40,605 nt of DNA from Ramlibacter tataouinensis (GTDB lineage: Bacteria; Pseudomonadota; Gammaproteobacteria; Burkholderiales; Burkholderiaceae_C), in the NCBI GenBank assembly GCA_002427815.1, contig DIZF01000054.1, forward strand, positions 62,697 to 103,301, given 5' to 3'. Each line of letters opens with the position of its first letter. Position 1 is the stretch's first letter. The position numbers and the translations under genes are program-made. Below, piece after piece: positions 1 through 9,193 of the stretch. The notes beneath the pieces were generated by a model. It saw only the letters and a program-made list of their open reading frames with translations. It searched no databases and was not told where the DNA came from.

Positions 1-16
1 CCCCGGTTCCAGCGCC

Positions 17-814
17 TCAGGCGTCGACCACGGCCACCGCAGTCTGGCTGAAGCCGCCGTCGACGTAGGTGATCTCGGCCGTCACACCGGCTGCCAGGTC
101 GCTGAACAGGAAAGCCGCCACGTTGCCCACGTCCTCGATGGTGACGTTGCGCCGCAACGGCGAACCGGCAGCCACGATGGCGAGGAGTTTGCTGAAATCC
201 TTGATGCCGCTGGCCGCCAGGGTCCGGATCGGACCGGCGCTGATGCCGTTGACGCGCATGGTGCGTCCGTCCGGCAGCCGGCCGACCGCTTCGGCCAGGT
301 AGCGCACCGATGCCTCCAGGCTGGCCTTGGCCAGGCCCATGGTGTTGTAGTTGGGAATCGCGCGCATCGCGCCCAGGTAGGTCAGCGTCAGCAGCGCCGA
401 TTTGTCGTTCAGGTAGGGCAGGGCCGCCTTGACCAGGGCCGGGAAGCTGTAGGCGCTGATGTCGAGGGCGATGCGGAAGTTCTCGCGTGACAGGCCGTCG
501 AGAAAATTGCCGCCGATGGCTTCGCGCGGCGCGTAGCCGATGCTGTGCAGAAAACCGTCGAACCGCGGCCAGCGCACGGACAGGTCCTTGAACAGGTTCT
601 CGATCTGGGTGTCGTCGCCCACGTCGCAATCGAAAATCAGGTCGGATCCGAAGTCGGCCGCCATTTCGGTGATGCGCTCCTTGAAGCGCTCGCCCACATA
701 GCTGAACGCCAGTTGCGCCCCCTGCTGGTGGCACGCCTTGGCGACGCCGTAGGCAATCGAGCGATTCGACAGCACGCCGGTGATCAACAATTTCTTGCCA
801 GTCAGGAATCCCAT
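17..814 (-). CDS. fabI: Enoyl-[acyl-carrier-protein] reductase (NADH), FabI
   Basis: This 265-residue short-chain dehydrogenase/reductase carries out the last reduction of each fatty-acid elongation cycle (trans-2-enoyl-ACP to acyl-ACP) in the cytoplasm. The N-terminal nucleotide-binding motif ITGVLSNRSIAYG is the FabI variant of the Rossmann glycine motif. The catalytic set Tyr146, Tyr156 and Lys163 (TYLGA...NYNTMGLAK) falls at the spacing and numbering known for E. coli FabI. Length is typical of the family. The gene is divergent from yejA with only about 40 bases between the starts, so the two promoters must overlap or lie inside the neighbouring gene. I see no clear -35/-10 pair. Confidence 0.96.
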   Translation of the reverse strand: MGFLTGKKLLITGVLSNRSIAYGVAKACHQQGAQLAFSYVGERFKERITEMAADFGSDLIFDCDVGDDTQIENLFKDLSVRWPRFDGFLHSIGYAPREAIGGNFLDGLSRENFRIALDISAYSFPALVKAALPYLNDKSALLTLTYLGAMRAIPNYNTMGLAKASLEASVRYLAEAVGRLPDGRTMRVNGISAGPIRTLAASGIKDFSKLLAIVAAGSPLRRNVTIEDVGNVAAFLFSDLAAGVTAEITYVDGGFSQTAVAVVDA

Positions 815-853
815 AGGCCTCTTTGAGTGAAAAAATCTGTGCAGAATTGTCGC

Positions 854-2686
854 ATGCGATGTTTGCTGCTGCTTCTGGCCACTTTATTGAGCGTTTCATG
901 TTGGGCCGCGCCGGGTTATGCCGTATGGGGCACCTTCAAATACGCACCGGGCTTCAGCCACTTCGATTACGTGAATCCGCAGGCACCCAAGGGTGGCGAA
1001 CTGCGCCTGGTCGCCGGCTCGCGCATTTCCACTTTCGACAAGTACAACCCTTTCACGCTCAAAGGCACTGCGCCATCTTTTCTCGGCGACCTGCTCTTCG
1101 AAAGCCTGCTGACCGGACCGATGGACGAAATCGGGGTCGGCTATGGCTTGCTGGCCGAGGACGTGGCGGTGGCGCCCGACGGTCTCTCGGCCACGTTCCG
1201 CATCCGTCCCGAGGCCCGATTCCACAACGGCGATCCGGTCACCGCGGCGGACGTGAAGCACAGCTACGAGACCCTGGTGTCCAAGTACGCCGCTCCCTCC
1301 TATGCCTCGCTGCTGGCCGACGTGGCCGGCTGCGATGTGCTGGACGCAAGGAGCGTCCGCTACCGCTTCAAGCGCCGCGATCGGCAGCTGCCGCTGGTGG
1401 TGGGGGGACTGCCGGTTTTCAGTGCGAAGTGGGGCGTCGAAGGCGGTAAGGCCAAGCCCTTTGACCGGGTGGTGACCGACATCCCGATCGCCAGCGGGCC
1501 ATACCGCATCGGGCCGGTGCGCTTCGGCAAGGACATCACCTATGTCCGCGATCCCGGTTATTGGGGCCGCAATCTCGCCGTGCGCCGCGGCATGAACAAT
1601 TTCGACCGCATCACGGTCAAGATCTACCGGGACAACACCGCGCAGCTCGAAGCCTTGAAGGCCGGCGAATTCGACCTGATGCAGTTCTACTCGGCCGGCG
1701 ACTGGGCGCGCCGCCTGACGGGGCCGCGCATAGACAGCGGTGAACTGGTCAAGCAGACGTTCCATCATCGCACCCCGGATGGCTTCTACAGCTACTTCCT
1801 CAACACGCGCCTGCCGAAGTTCCAGGATCGGCGTGTCCGCATGGCGCTGGAACTGGCGATGGACTACGAATGGATGAACCGCCAGTTGTTCCGCGGCAGC
1901 TACAAGCGGGTAAAGGGTATTTTCGGCAACACCGATTGCGAGGCCAACGGCTTGCCATCGCCGCAGGAAGTGGCGCTGATGGAGCCGTTCCGCTCGGAAT
2001 TACCAGCGGAAACCTTCGGACCCATGGCGATCCCGCCGCGCACCGACGGCAACAACTCGCTGCGCGCCAATCTGCGTCGCGCGCAGGCGCTGCTCAAAGA
2101 GGCCGGGTGGACCTTTCGCGATGGTGCGTTGCGAAACGCCCAGGGCGAAGCGCTTACCGTCGAACTGCTCGACAGCACCGAGGCTCGAGCGGCGGCGACC
2201 TTGGCATCGTGGCAGCGCGCGCTGGAGAAACTCGGGATTGCGCTGAAGATACGGTCCGTCGACTTCGCCCTCTACCAGGAGCGCCTCGACTCGTTTTCAT
2301 TCGAGATGATCGGCATCTCGTTTCCCGGCACGCATTTCCCTGGCGCGGATTATGCGGACCTGTTCGGCAGCAAGGCGGCCGACACCCCGGGGTCTTCCAA
2401 CTTTGCCGGCGTCAGGAATCCGGCCGTCGATGCGCTCATCGCCGACATCACCGCCGCCGATAACCGGGACGAGTTTCTGGCGGCCTGCCGCGCCCTCGAT
2501 CGTGTCGTCGCCCATGGGCATTACATGGTGCCGGCCTGGACCAGCACGGGAGCCCGCGTCGCCTACGACGCCTGGAAGCTCGAACGCCCGGCCGTCGTGC
2601 CGCCTTACCCGCCGGAGGGTGTACCGTACATGGACTGGCCCATGACCGTCTGGTGGGCGCGCATGCCGCCCATCACGTCAAAATAG
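854..2686 (+). CDS. yejA: Peptide ABC transporter periplasmic binding protein, YejA type
   Basis: This is a family-5 extracellular solute-binding protein of about 610 residues that should capture oligopeptides (YejA also takes part in microcin C uptake in enterobacteria). It begins with a classic signal peptide (MRCLLLLLATLL...CWAAPGYA), so the product is exported. The opening GTFKYAPGFSHFDYVNPQAPKGG is the hallmark of YejA-like proteins, and NGDPVTAADVKHSYE is the conserved SBP_bac_5 block. I chose the ATG at 854; an in-frame GTG at 827 would add nine residues before the same signal peptide and has an equally weak ribosome-binding site. It is the first gene of a yejABEF-arfB run with nine bases to yejB. 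Confidence 0.93.
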   Translation: MRCLLLLLATLLSVSCWAAPGYAVWGTFKYAPGFSHFDYVNPQAPKGGELRLVAGSRISTFDKYNPFTLKGTAPSFLGDLLFESLLTGPMDEIGVGYGLLAEDVAVAPDGLSATFRIRPEARFHNGDPVTAADVKHSYETLVSKYAAPSYASLLADVAGCDVLDARSVRYRFKRRDRQLPLVVGGLPVFSAKWGVEGGKAKPFDRVVTDIPIASGPYRIGPVRFGKDITYVRDPGYWGRNLAVRRGMNNFDRITVKIYRDNTAQLEALKAGEFDLMQFYSAGDWARRLTGPRIDSGELVKQTFHHRTPDGFYSYFLNTRLPKFQDRRVRMALELAMDYEWMNRQLFRGSYKRVKGIFGNTDCEANGLPSPQEVALMEPFRSELPAETFGPMAIPPRTDGNNSLRANLRRAQALLKEAGWTFRDGALRNAQGEALTVELLDSTEARAAATLASWQRALEKLGIALKIRSVDFALYQERLDSFSFEMIGISFPGTHFPGADYADLFGSKAADTPGSSNFAGVRNPAVDALIADITAADNRDEFLAACRALDRVVAHGHYMVPAWTSTGARVAYDAWKLERPAVVPPYPPEGVPYMDWPMTVWWARMPPITSK

Positions 2687-2695
2687 CCGCGCCGC

Positions 2696-3715
2696 ATGAC
2701 CGCCTACATCGCCAAACGCATCCTGCTGATGCTGCCCACGCTGTTCGGCGTGCTCGTCCTGACCTTCATCGTGACGCAATTCGTGCCGGGCGGTCCGGTG
2801 GAGCAGTACATCGCCGAAGCCCGTCGCGGACCCGGCGGGGGCGACGTCGGCGCCTATCGTGGCAGCCAAGGTGTCGACCCGAAGAAGATCGAGCAGATCA
2901 AGGCGCTGTACGGCTTCGACAAGCCGCCGCTGGAGCGCTTCTGGAAGATGCTGGGCCAGTTCGCCCGCTTCGATCTGGGCAAGAGTTTCTTCCAGAACAA
3001 GGATGTCTGGCAGCTGATCAAGGAGAAGCTGCCGGTTTCCGTGAGCCTGGGGCTGTGGACGTTTTTCATCAGCTACCTGGTGGCGGTGCCCCTGGGCGTG
3101 GCTAAGGCTGTGCGCGCCGGGTCGCGTTTCGACTTTGTCACGACGCTGGCAGTCCTGGTCGGCTATGCGATACCCGGCTTCGTGCTGGGCGTGGCCTTGC
3201 TGGTGATCTTCGGCGGACAGCTGCAATGGTTTCCGCTGCGCGGCCTCGTTTCATCCAATTGGGACGAGCTCCGATGGGGATCACGCATCGTCGACTACCT
3301 GTGGCACATTGCGCTGCCCGTCACCGCCATGGTGCTGGGCAGTTTTGCCGTGACCACCATGCTCACCAAGAACGCATTCCTCGAAGAAATCCGCAAGCAA
3401 TACGTCCTGACCGCGCGCGCCAAGGGCCTGAGCGAGCGGCGCGTGCTCTGGAAGCACATCTTCCGCAATGCCCTCATTCCCATCGTCACCGGTTTTCCCG
3501 CCGCTTTCATCGGCGCTTTCTTCACCGGATCGCTGTTGATCGAAACCCTCTTCTCGCTCGATGGGCTGGGGCTGCTCAGCTACGAAAGTGTGATCCGCCG
3601 GGACTATCCGGTGGTGATGGGAACGCTTTACTTCTTTACGCTGATCGGGCTGGCCACCAAGCTCGTCAGCGACCTGTGCTATGTCTGGGTCGACCCTCGT
3701 GTCAAGTTCGATTGA
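2696..3715 (+). CDS. yejB: Peptide ABC transporter inner-membrane permease, YejB type
   Basis: This 339-residue integral membrane protein is one half of the translocation channel of the Yej transporter. It has an N-terminal transmembrane segment (about residues 8-28) followed by a periplasmic region and the binding-protein-dependent permease domain. The cytoplasmic EAA loop that docks on the ATPase is visible at about residues 236-262 (YVLTARAKGLSERRVLWKH). Length and order match the DppB/OppB/YejB family. It lies nine bases after yejA, and its 3' end overlaps the start of yejE by about 35 bases, which implies translational coupling. Confidence 0.94.
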   Translation: MTAYIAKRILLMLPTLFGVLVLTFIVTQFVPGGPVEQYIAEARRGPGGGDVGAYRGSQGVDPKKIEQIKALYGFDKPPLERFWKMLGQFARFDLGKSFFQNKDVWQLIKEKLPVSVSLGLWTFFISYLVAVPLGVAKAVRAGSRFDFVTTLAVLVGYAIPGFVLGVALLVIFGGQLQWFPLRGLVSSNWDELRWGSRIVDYLWHIALPVTAMVLGSFAVTTMLTKNAFLEEIRKQYVLTARAKGLSERRVLWKHIFRNALIPIVTGFPAAFIGAFFTGSLLIETLFSLDGLGLLSYESVIRRDYPVVMGTLYFFTLIGLATKLVSDLCYVWVDPRVKFD

Positions 3716-4775
3716 CCCGGCACAGGGCCTGGCTGCCAGCGGGGAGGCGACCTCACAGAGCCCGAGTTCGCGCGCCTGGCGGCGTTTCAAGCGCAACAGG
3801 CTCGGTTTCTGGAGCCTGACGCTGTTCTGCACGCTGGTCGTCCTGAGCCTGTTCGCGGAAGTCCTGTCCAGCGACAAGCCGCTCCTGGTGCGCTTTGACG
3901 GCCAGTTCTATTTCCCGATGGTGCGCGACTACCCCGAAAGAGTGTTCGGCGGCGACTTCGAGACGGCCGCCGATTACCTCGACCCGTACATCAAACAGAA
4001 ATTGACCCAGGGCGGCAACTGGGCGATCTACGCACCCAACGCCTATGGCCCCAACACGCTGAACTATTTCTCCGGCGAGCCGTTTCCGGCACCGCCGGGG
4101 CGGCAGAACCTGCTGGGCACCGATGAGCGTGGCCGCGATCTGCTGGCCCTGTTGATCTACGGGTTCCGGCTGAATGTGCTGTTCGGCCTGGCGCTCACGG
4201 CAATCGGGGTGCTGATCGGGGTGCTCACCGGCGCGGTGCAGGGCTATTTCGGTGGCAAGACCGATCTGGCTTTTCAGCGTTTCCTCGAGATCTGGGGCTC
4301 CATGCCCGAGCTGTACCTGCTGATCATCTTCAGCGCCGTGTTCGCGCCCAGCGTCGCGCTGCTCCTGATCCTGCTCTCGCTGTTCGGCTGGATGGGCCTG
4401 TCCGACTACGTGCGAGCCGAGTTCCTGCGCAATCGCCAGATGGACTATGTCCGGGCCGCCAAGGCGCTGGGCGTCGGCAATGGGCGGATCATGTGGAAGC
4501 ACATCCTGCCCAACAGCATGACGCCCGTCGTCACCTTCCTGCCGTTTCGCATGAGCGCGGCGATTCTGGCGCTGACATCGCTGGATTTTCTGGGGCTGGG
4601 CGTGCCGCCTGGAACGCCATCGCTGGGCGAGCTGCTGAGCCAGGGCAAGAACAACATCGATGCATGGTGGATCTCGCTGTCCACCTTTGCGGTGCTGGTG
4701 ATCACGCTGCTGCTGCTGACCTTCATGGGCGACGCACTGCGCGACGCACTCGATCCGCGAAAGGCCGAAAAGTGA
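3681..4775 (+). CDS. yejE: Peptide ABC transporter inner-membrane permease, YejE type
   Basis: This is the second channel subunit of the Yej transporter, 364 residues. A leading membrane helix (about residues 42-62) is followed by a long periplasmic insert with the YejE/OppC-like sequence LLGTDERGRDLLALLIYG, several further helices, and the EAA loop at about residues 253-280 (MDYVRAAKALGVGNGRIMWKH). The start used here overlaps yejB by 35 bases; an in-frame GTG at 3699 would reduce the overlap to 17 and is possible. The stop codon shares four bases with the GTG start of yejF. Confidence 0.93.
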   Translation: MSGSTLVSSSIDPAQGLAASGEATSQSPSSRAWRRFKRNRLGFWSLTLFCTLVVLSLFAEVLSSDKPLLVRFDGQFYFPMVRDYPERVFGGDFETAADYLDPYIKQKLTQGGNWAIYAPNAYGPNTLNYFSGEPFPAPPGRQNLLGTDERGRDLLALLIYGFRLNVLFGLALTAIGVLIGVLTGAVQGYFGGKTDLAFQRFLEIWGSMPELYLLIIFSAVFAPSVALLLILLSLFGWMGLSDYVRAEFLRNRQMDYVRAAKALGVGNGRIMWKHILPNSMTPVVTFLPFRMSAAILALTSLDFLGLGVPPGTPSLGELLSQGKNNIDAWWISLSTFAVLVITLLLLTFMGDALRDALDPRKAEK

Positions 4776-6376
4776 CACAGTTGCTGGACGTCAGGGGCCT
4801 GCGCGTCGCTTTCGGCGGCAAGGAGGTCATCCACGGCGTGGACTTTTCGATCGCGACCGGGGAGAAGTTCGCGCTCGTCGGCGAGTCAGGCTCGGGCAAG
4901 ACCGTCACGGCGCTGAGTCTGCTGGGACTGGTGCAGAACGCGCAGGTTGCAGGCTCGGCCCGGTTCGCCGGGGTCGATGGTGCGCAGGCGCGCGACCTGT
5001 TGTCGATGTCCGAGCGGGAATTGTTGGCGATCCGGGGGCAGCAAATCGCCATGATCTTCCAGGAACCGATGACCGCTCTCAACCCGCTGTACACGGTGGG
5101 GGATCAGATCGCGGAGGTGCTTCAGCTCAAGGAGGGGCTGACCGGGCGCGAGGCCTGGGAAGGCGCGATAGCGGCGCTGGCCGCCGCCGGCCTGCCCGAG
5201 CCCGAGCGCCGCGCCGGCGCCTATCCGCACCAGCTTTCTGGAGGCCAGCGCCAGCGCGCCATGATCGCGATGGCACTGTCGGGCCGACCCAGGCTGTTGC
5301 TGGCCGATGAGCCCACCACAGCGCTCGATGTGACCTTGCGCACGCAGATCCTGGATCTGCTGTCCGAGGTTCAGCGCCACAACGGCATGGCCATCCTGCT
5401 GATCACCCATGACCTGAACCTCGTGCGCAAGTTCGCCGACCGGGTGGCGGTGATGGAGAACGGCCAGCTGGTGGAACAGGGGACGGTGGCGCAGGTGTTC
5501 GCCAATCCCCAGCACCCCTATACCCGCAAGCTCATCGACAGCCGACCGGTGCGCGATGTGACGGAAGAGCCGTCCGCGCCGCAACCGCCGGTGATGCAGG
5601 CCAGCGGTATGCGGGTCAGTTATCCCATCCCCATCCCCGGCGTCCGCGGCTGGTTCCGCAGGGGCAGCTTCGTCGCCGTCAAAGGCGCCGGTTTTTCAAT
5701 CGCGCCGGGCCGCACCCTGGGCGTGGTGGGCGAGTCGGGCTCGGGCAAGTCGACGCTGGCGCTGGCTGCCCTCGGCCTGATGCCGCACAGCGGCGAGCTG
5801 GAAGTGATGGGCCAGCACTGGGGCCCCGATGCCGCTGGCAACAAGGCGATCCGGCGCATGGTGCAGGTCGTGTTCCAGGACCCCTATTCCTCGCTGTCGC
5901 CGCGTATGACCGTCGAAGAAATCGTGGGCGAGGGCCTGCTGGTACATGAGCCGGGCCTGGCCATGGCGGGCCGGCGCGAGCGGGTCCTGCAGGCACTGGC
6001 GGAGGTGGGCTTGTCGCAGGACCAGTTCCCGGGCTTGCTGCAGCGCTACCCGCACGAGTTTTCGGGGGGGCAGCGCCAGCGGCTGGCGATTGCGCGCGCG
6101 TTGATCGTCAACCCCAGCCTGCTCATTCTCGATGAGCCGACCAGCGCGCTGGACGTCACCATCCAGAAACAGGTGTTGAAACTGCTCCAGCGGCTGCAGC
6201 GCGAGAAGGGCCTGAGCTACCTGCTCATCACGCATGACGTCGACGTGATCCGGGCCATGGCCCATGACGTGGTGGTCATGAAGGATGGCGACATCCTGGA
6301 AGCCGGACCGGTGGCCCGGGTGCTCGACTCACCCCAGCAGAACTACACCCGCACCCTGGTGGCAGCGGCCGCCTGA
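4772..6376 (+). CDS. yejF: Peptide ABC transporter ATPase with two nucleotide-binding domains, YejF type
   Basis: This 534-residue protein fuses the two ATPase domains that power YejBE. Domain 1 has Walker A GESGSGKT near residue 37, signature LSGGQRQRA near 155 and Walker B LLLADEPTTALD. Domain 2 repeats the set with GESGSGKS near 320, FSGGQRQR near 430 and LLILDEPTSALD. Each half ends with the oligopeptide-transporter C-terminal sequence (NPQHPYTRKL; SPQQNYTRTL). The frame is open upstream inside yejE, but homology begins at the GTG at 4772, which overlaps the yejE stop as GTGA. Both domains look catalytically complete. Confidence 0.94.
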   Translation: MTQLLDVRGLRVAFGGKEVIHGVDFSIATGEKFALVGESGSGKTVTALSLLGLVQNAQVAGSARFAGVDGAQARDLLSMSERELLAIRGQQIAMIFQEPMTALNPLYTVGDQIAEVLQLKEGLTGREAWEGAIAALAAAGLPEPERRAGAYPHQLSGGQRQRAMIAMALSGRPRLLLADEPTTALDVTLRTQILDLLSEVQRHNGMAILLITHDLNLVRKFADRVAVMENGQLVEQGTVAQVFANPQHPYTRKLIDSRPVRDVTEEPSAPQPPVMQASGMRVSYPIPIPGVRGWFRRGSFVAVKGAGFSIAPGRTLGVVGESGSGKSTLALAALGLMPHSGELEVMGQHWGPDAAGNKAIRRMVQVVFQDPYSSLSPRMTVEEIVGEGLLVHEPGLAMAGRRERVLQALAEVGLSQDQFPGLLQRYPHEFSGGQRQRLAIARALIVNPSLLILDEPTSALDVTIQKQVLKLLQRLQREKGLSYLLITHDVDVIRAMAHDVVVMKDGDILEAGPVARVLDSPQQNYTRTLVAAAA

Positions 6377-6387
6377 AGAGCCGGCCT

Positions 6388-6801
6388 ATGGCGACCGTCC
6401 CGCGAACCACCCCTATTCCCGAGTCGGACGTCGAAATCACGGCCATGCGGGCCCAGGGTGCTGGCGGCCAGAATGTCAACAAGGTGTCCAGCGCGATCCA
6501 TCTGCGCTTCGACATTCCCAACTCGTCCTTGGCGCCGGACCACAAGGAGCGGCTGCTGGCGCTGGCCGACCAGCGCATCACGCGCGACGGCGTCCTGGTG
6601 ATCAAGGCCCAGGGGCACCGCAGCCAGGACATGAACCGGGCCGAGGCCTGGGGCCGGCTGCAGGAACTGGTGGACAGTGTGGCCGTGCCGCCCCGGCCGC
6701 GGCGGCCGACCCGGCCCACGCTGGGTTCGAAAAAGCGGCGCCTGGAGGCGAAAAGCCTGCGTTCGCAGGTCAAGGTCTTGCGGGGGCGGGTTTCGGAATA
6801 A
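6388..6801 (+). CDS. arfB: Alternative ribosome-rescue peptidyl-tRNA hydrolase, ArfB (YaeJ)
   Basis: This 137-residue stand-alone release-factor-like protein frees ribosomes stalled on mRNAs lacking a stop codon. The catalytic GGQ motif is at residues 26-28 (GAGGQNVNK), and the C-terminal third is a lysine/arginine-rich tail (KKRRLEAKSLRSQVKVLRGR) of the kind that inserts into the empty mRNA channel. It has no codon-recognition domain, which separates it from RF1/RF2. It follows yejF after 11 bases and probably shares its transcript. The genome therefore has two rescue routes represented in this window, ArfB and SmpB (trans-translation). Confidence 0.92.
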   Translation: MATVPRTTPIPESDVEITAMRAQGAGGQNVNKVSSAIHLRFDIPNSSLAPDHKERLLALADQRITRDGVLVIKAQGHRSQDMNRAEAWGRLQELVDSVAVPPRPRRPTRPTLGSKKRRLEAKSLRSQVKVLRGRVSE

Positions 6802-6888
6802 CGGCTGCAGTTGGCGCGGGGTAGGACAGGAGCCGGACACTCCTGAGCCGGATACCGGCGCCACTCCCCTGATTTCTGGCCGGAACCG

Positions 6889-6917
6889 TTGCAAATCAAT
6901 GCGTTACGCGGTACAAT
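6889..6917 (+). promoter_or_regulatory. Sigma-70 promoter of the rimP-nusA-infB operon
   Basis: A -35 element TTGCAA (6889-6894) and a -10 element TACAAT (6912-6917) are separated by exactly 17 bases. Transcription would start near 6924, about 130 bases before rimP, and would run directly into the hairpin at 6936-6964. Boxes are seen in the sequence; activity is inferred. Confidence 0.7.
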
Positions 6918-6935
6918 CCTTGCTTCACGACCAAA

Positions 6936-6964
6936 CGGGCGGGTACTCACCGCCCGTTTTTTTT
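6936..6964 (+). terminator. Intrinsic terminator/attenuator in the rimP operon leader
   Basis: A perfect seven-pair GC stem, CGGGCGG (6936-6942) with CCGCCCG (6950-6956), has a seven-base loop and is followed by eight T residues (6957-6964). It sits only about 12 bases downstream of the predicted transcription start and about 90 bases before rimP, so it can only act as a conditional terminator for the operon. NusA, encoded in the operon, stimulates termination at such hairpins, so negative autoregulation is a natural reading (inference). Confidence 0.75.
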
Positions 6965-7053
6965 CGCGGGTCGCAGCGAGCCTTCGGGCCCTTGTCAGCC
7001 GCGGGAAACCGGAGTTGACGGGGGTCGGGGGCTTTTTTGGGGACCGCGCAGAC

Positions 7054-7653
7054 GTGGCATTGCAGGATATCGTGGAGCAGACCGTGGCCGGACTCGGCTA
7101 TGAACTGGTGGAGATCGAACGCTCCGCCGGGGGCCTGCTGCGCATCACGATCGACTTGCCCTGGAACCCCAACGTGGAGCAGTTTGTCAACGTGGAGGAC
7201 TGCGAGAAGGTCACCCGGCAACTGCAGTTCGCCCTGGAGGTCGAGGGCACGGAATACAAGCGGCTGGAGGTGTCGTCGCCGGGCATCGATCGGCCGTTAA
7301 GGAACGAGCCGGATTTTGAGCGTTTTGCCGGCGCGATCGTCGACATCACGCTCAAGGCGCCGATGGGCGCGGCAGCCGGGGGCCAGGTGGCCGCCAACCG
7401 CAAGAAGTTTCGCGGCCGGCTCGAGCGCGCGGAGGCTGGCCGCTGGCAGATCGTCTGGAGCGATGAGCCGCCGCCGAAACCGGGCCAGAAGGTGAGCCGC
7501 AAGAGGGAGCCGGCGCCATTGCAGGCGCTGGGTTTTACGCTGGACGAGCTGAAGGAAGCGCGGCTGGCACCGATAGTGGATTTCAAGGGCCGCCCAGCTG
7601 GCGACCCTGCAGGACGGGTCATGGGCAAAAGTGCTCAGCCCTCTAATGATTAG
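7054..7653 (+). CDS. rimP: Ribosome maturation factor RimP
   Basis: This 199-residue cytoplasmic factor assists maturation of the 30S subunit. The N-terminal domain begins VALQDIVEQTVAGLGYELVEIE and contains the family block VNVEDCEKVTRQLQFALEVE and LEVSSPGIDRPL. The C-terminal SH3-like domain carries an insertion rich in charged residues (about residues 105-160) compared with E. coli RimP. The GTG at 7054 is chosen because homology starts there; the frame extends upstream through the leader, which is not coding. It is the first gene of the operon, 20 bases before nusA. Confidence 0.93.
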   Translation: MALQDIVEQTVAGLGYELVEIERSAGGLLRITIDLPWNPNVEQFVNVEDCEKVTRQLQFALEVEGTEYKRLEVSSPGIDRPLRNEPDFERFAGAIVDITLKAPMGAAAGGQVAANRKKFRGRLERAEAGRWQIVWSDEPPPKPGQKVSRKREPAPLQALGFTLDELKEARLAPIVDFKGRPAGDPAGRVMGKSAQPSND

Positions 7654-7673
7654 TAGGAAGTAGGAGTCGTGAG

Positions 7674-9170
7674 ATGAACCGCGAATTGTTGATGCTGGTC
7701 GAAGCGATCTCGCGCGAGAAGAACGTCGAGCGCGACGTGGTGTTCGGCGCAGTGGAATCCGCCATGGCACAGGCGACCAAGAAGCTCTACCCGGGCGACG
7801 TGGACATTCGCGTGTCGGTCGACCGCGACAGCGGCGACTACGAGACGTTCCGGCGCTGGCTGGTGGTCCCCGATGACGCTGGCCTGCAGAACCCGGACGC
7901 CGAGGAGCTGCTGATGGACGCCCGCGAGCGGGTGTCGGACGTGGAAGAGGGCGAGTACATCGAGGAAAGCGTGCCTTCGGTGCCGATCGGCCGCATCGGC
8001 GCGATGGCCGCCAAACAGGTGATCCTGCAGAAGATCCGCGACGCCGAGCGCGAGATGCTGCTCAACGACTTCATGTCGCGTGGCGACAAGATCTTCGTGG
8101 GCACCGTCAAGCGCATGGACAAGGGCGACATCATCGTGGAGAGCGGCCGGGTCGAGGGGCGACTGCGACGCGGTGAAATGATCCCCAAGGAAAACCTGCG
8201 CAACGGCGACCGGGTGCGCGCCATGATCATGGAAGTGGACCTGACGCTGCGCGGCGCGCCGATCATCCTGTCGCGCTCGGCGCCCGAATTCATGATCGAG
8301 CTGTTCCGCCAGGAAGTGCCGGAGATCGAGCAGGGCCTGCTGGAAATCAAGAGCTGCGCCCGCGACCCCGGCAGCCGGGCCAAGATCGCGGTGCTCTCTC
8401 ACGACAAGCGGGTCGATCCGATCGGCACCTGCGTGGGTGTGCGCGGCACCCGGGTCAACGCGGTGACCAACGAACTCGCCGGCGAGCGCGTCGACATCGT
8501 GCTGTGGAGCGAGGACCCGGCGCAGTTCGTGATCGGGGCCCTGGCTCCGGCCAATGTGTCTTCCATCGTCGTCGACGAGGAGAAGCACGCGATGGACGTG
8601 GTGGTGGACGAGGAAAACCTGGCGATCGCGATCGGCCGGGGTGGCCAGAACGTGCGCCTGGCCTCGGACCTCACCGGCTGGAAGATCAACATCATGGACG
8701 CGAACGAATCGGCCCAGAAGCAGGCCGAGGAGACCGGCACGATTCGCAAGCTTTTCATGGAAAAGCTGGACGTCGACCAGGAAATCGCCGACATCCTGTT
8801 TTCCGAAGGCTTCACCAGCCTGGAAGAAGTCGCTTACGTCCCCATCTCGGAGATGCTGGAGATCGAGAGCTTCGACGAGGATACCGTGAACGAGCTGCGC
8901 GCCCGCGCCAAGGACGCCCTGCTGACCCAGGAAATCGCTCGCGAGGAGAGCGTCGACGAAGTGTCGCAGAACCTGCGTGACCTCGAAGGCCTCAATCCCG
9001 ATCTGATCGGCAAGCTGGCGGAAGCCGGCGTCCATACCCGCGACGACCTGGCCGACCTGGCCGTCGATGAACTTACCGAAATCACGGGCCAGTCCACGGA
9101 CGAGGCCAAGATCCTGATCATGAAAGCGCGCGAGCACTGGTTCACCACTGCCACCGCCGCTCACGAGTAA
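7674..9170 (+). CDS. nusA: Transcription termination/antitermination factor NusA
   Basis: This 498-residue factor binds RNA polymerase and nascent RNA to modulate pausing, termination and antitermination. The domains in order are an N-terminal polymerase-binding domain (residues 1-130), an S1 RNA-binding domain (about 138-190), two KH domains (about 247-275 with GVRGTRVNAV, and 318-345 with IGRGGQNVRLAS), and C-terminal acidic repeats (about 360-490) of the kind that contact the alpha subunit C-terminal domain. Length is that of the proteobacterial form. The ATG is preceded by AGGAG. Confidence 0.97.
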   Translation: MNRELLMLVEAISREKNVERDVVFGAVESAMAQATKKLYPGDVDIRVSVDRDSGDYETFRRWLVVPDDAGLQNPDAEELLMDARERVSDVEEGEYIEESVPSVPIGRIGAMAAKQVILQKIRDAEREMLLNDFMSRGDKIFVGTVKRMDKGDIIVESGRVEGRLRRGEMIPKENLRNGDRVRAMIMEVDLTLRGAPIILSRSAPEFMIELFRQEVPEIEQGLLEIKSCARDPGSRAKIAVLSHDKRVDPIGTCVGVRGTRVNAVTNELAGERVDIVLWSEDPAQFVIGALAPANVSSIVVDEEKHAMDVVVDEENLAIAIGRGGQNVRLASDLTGWKINIMDANESAQKQAEETGTIRKLFMEKLDVDQEIADILFSEGFTSLEEVAYVPISEMLEIESFDEDTVNELRARAKDALLTQEIAREESVDEVSQNLRDLEGLNPDLIGKLAEAGVHTRDDLADLAVDELTEITGQSTDEAKILIMKAREHWFTTATAAHE

Positions 9171-9193
9171 TGTGATGGAAGGCACCAGAACAC

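Noticed and set aside
6802..6888. Looked for a tRNA-fMet gene before rimP as in E. coli
   Set aside because: No cloverleaf or CAT anticodon arm with a CCA-type end could be found in this stretch.
7650..9185. A 511-codon open frame on the reverse strand opposite nusA
   Set aside because: It is a mirror of a GC-rich coding frame; the protein is His/Asp/Leu-rich with no recognisable domain, while nusA on the other strand is complete.
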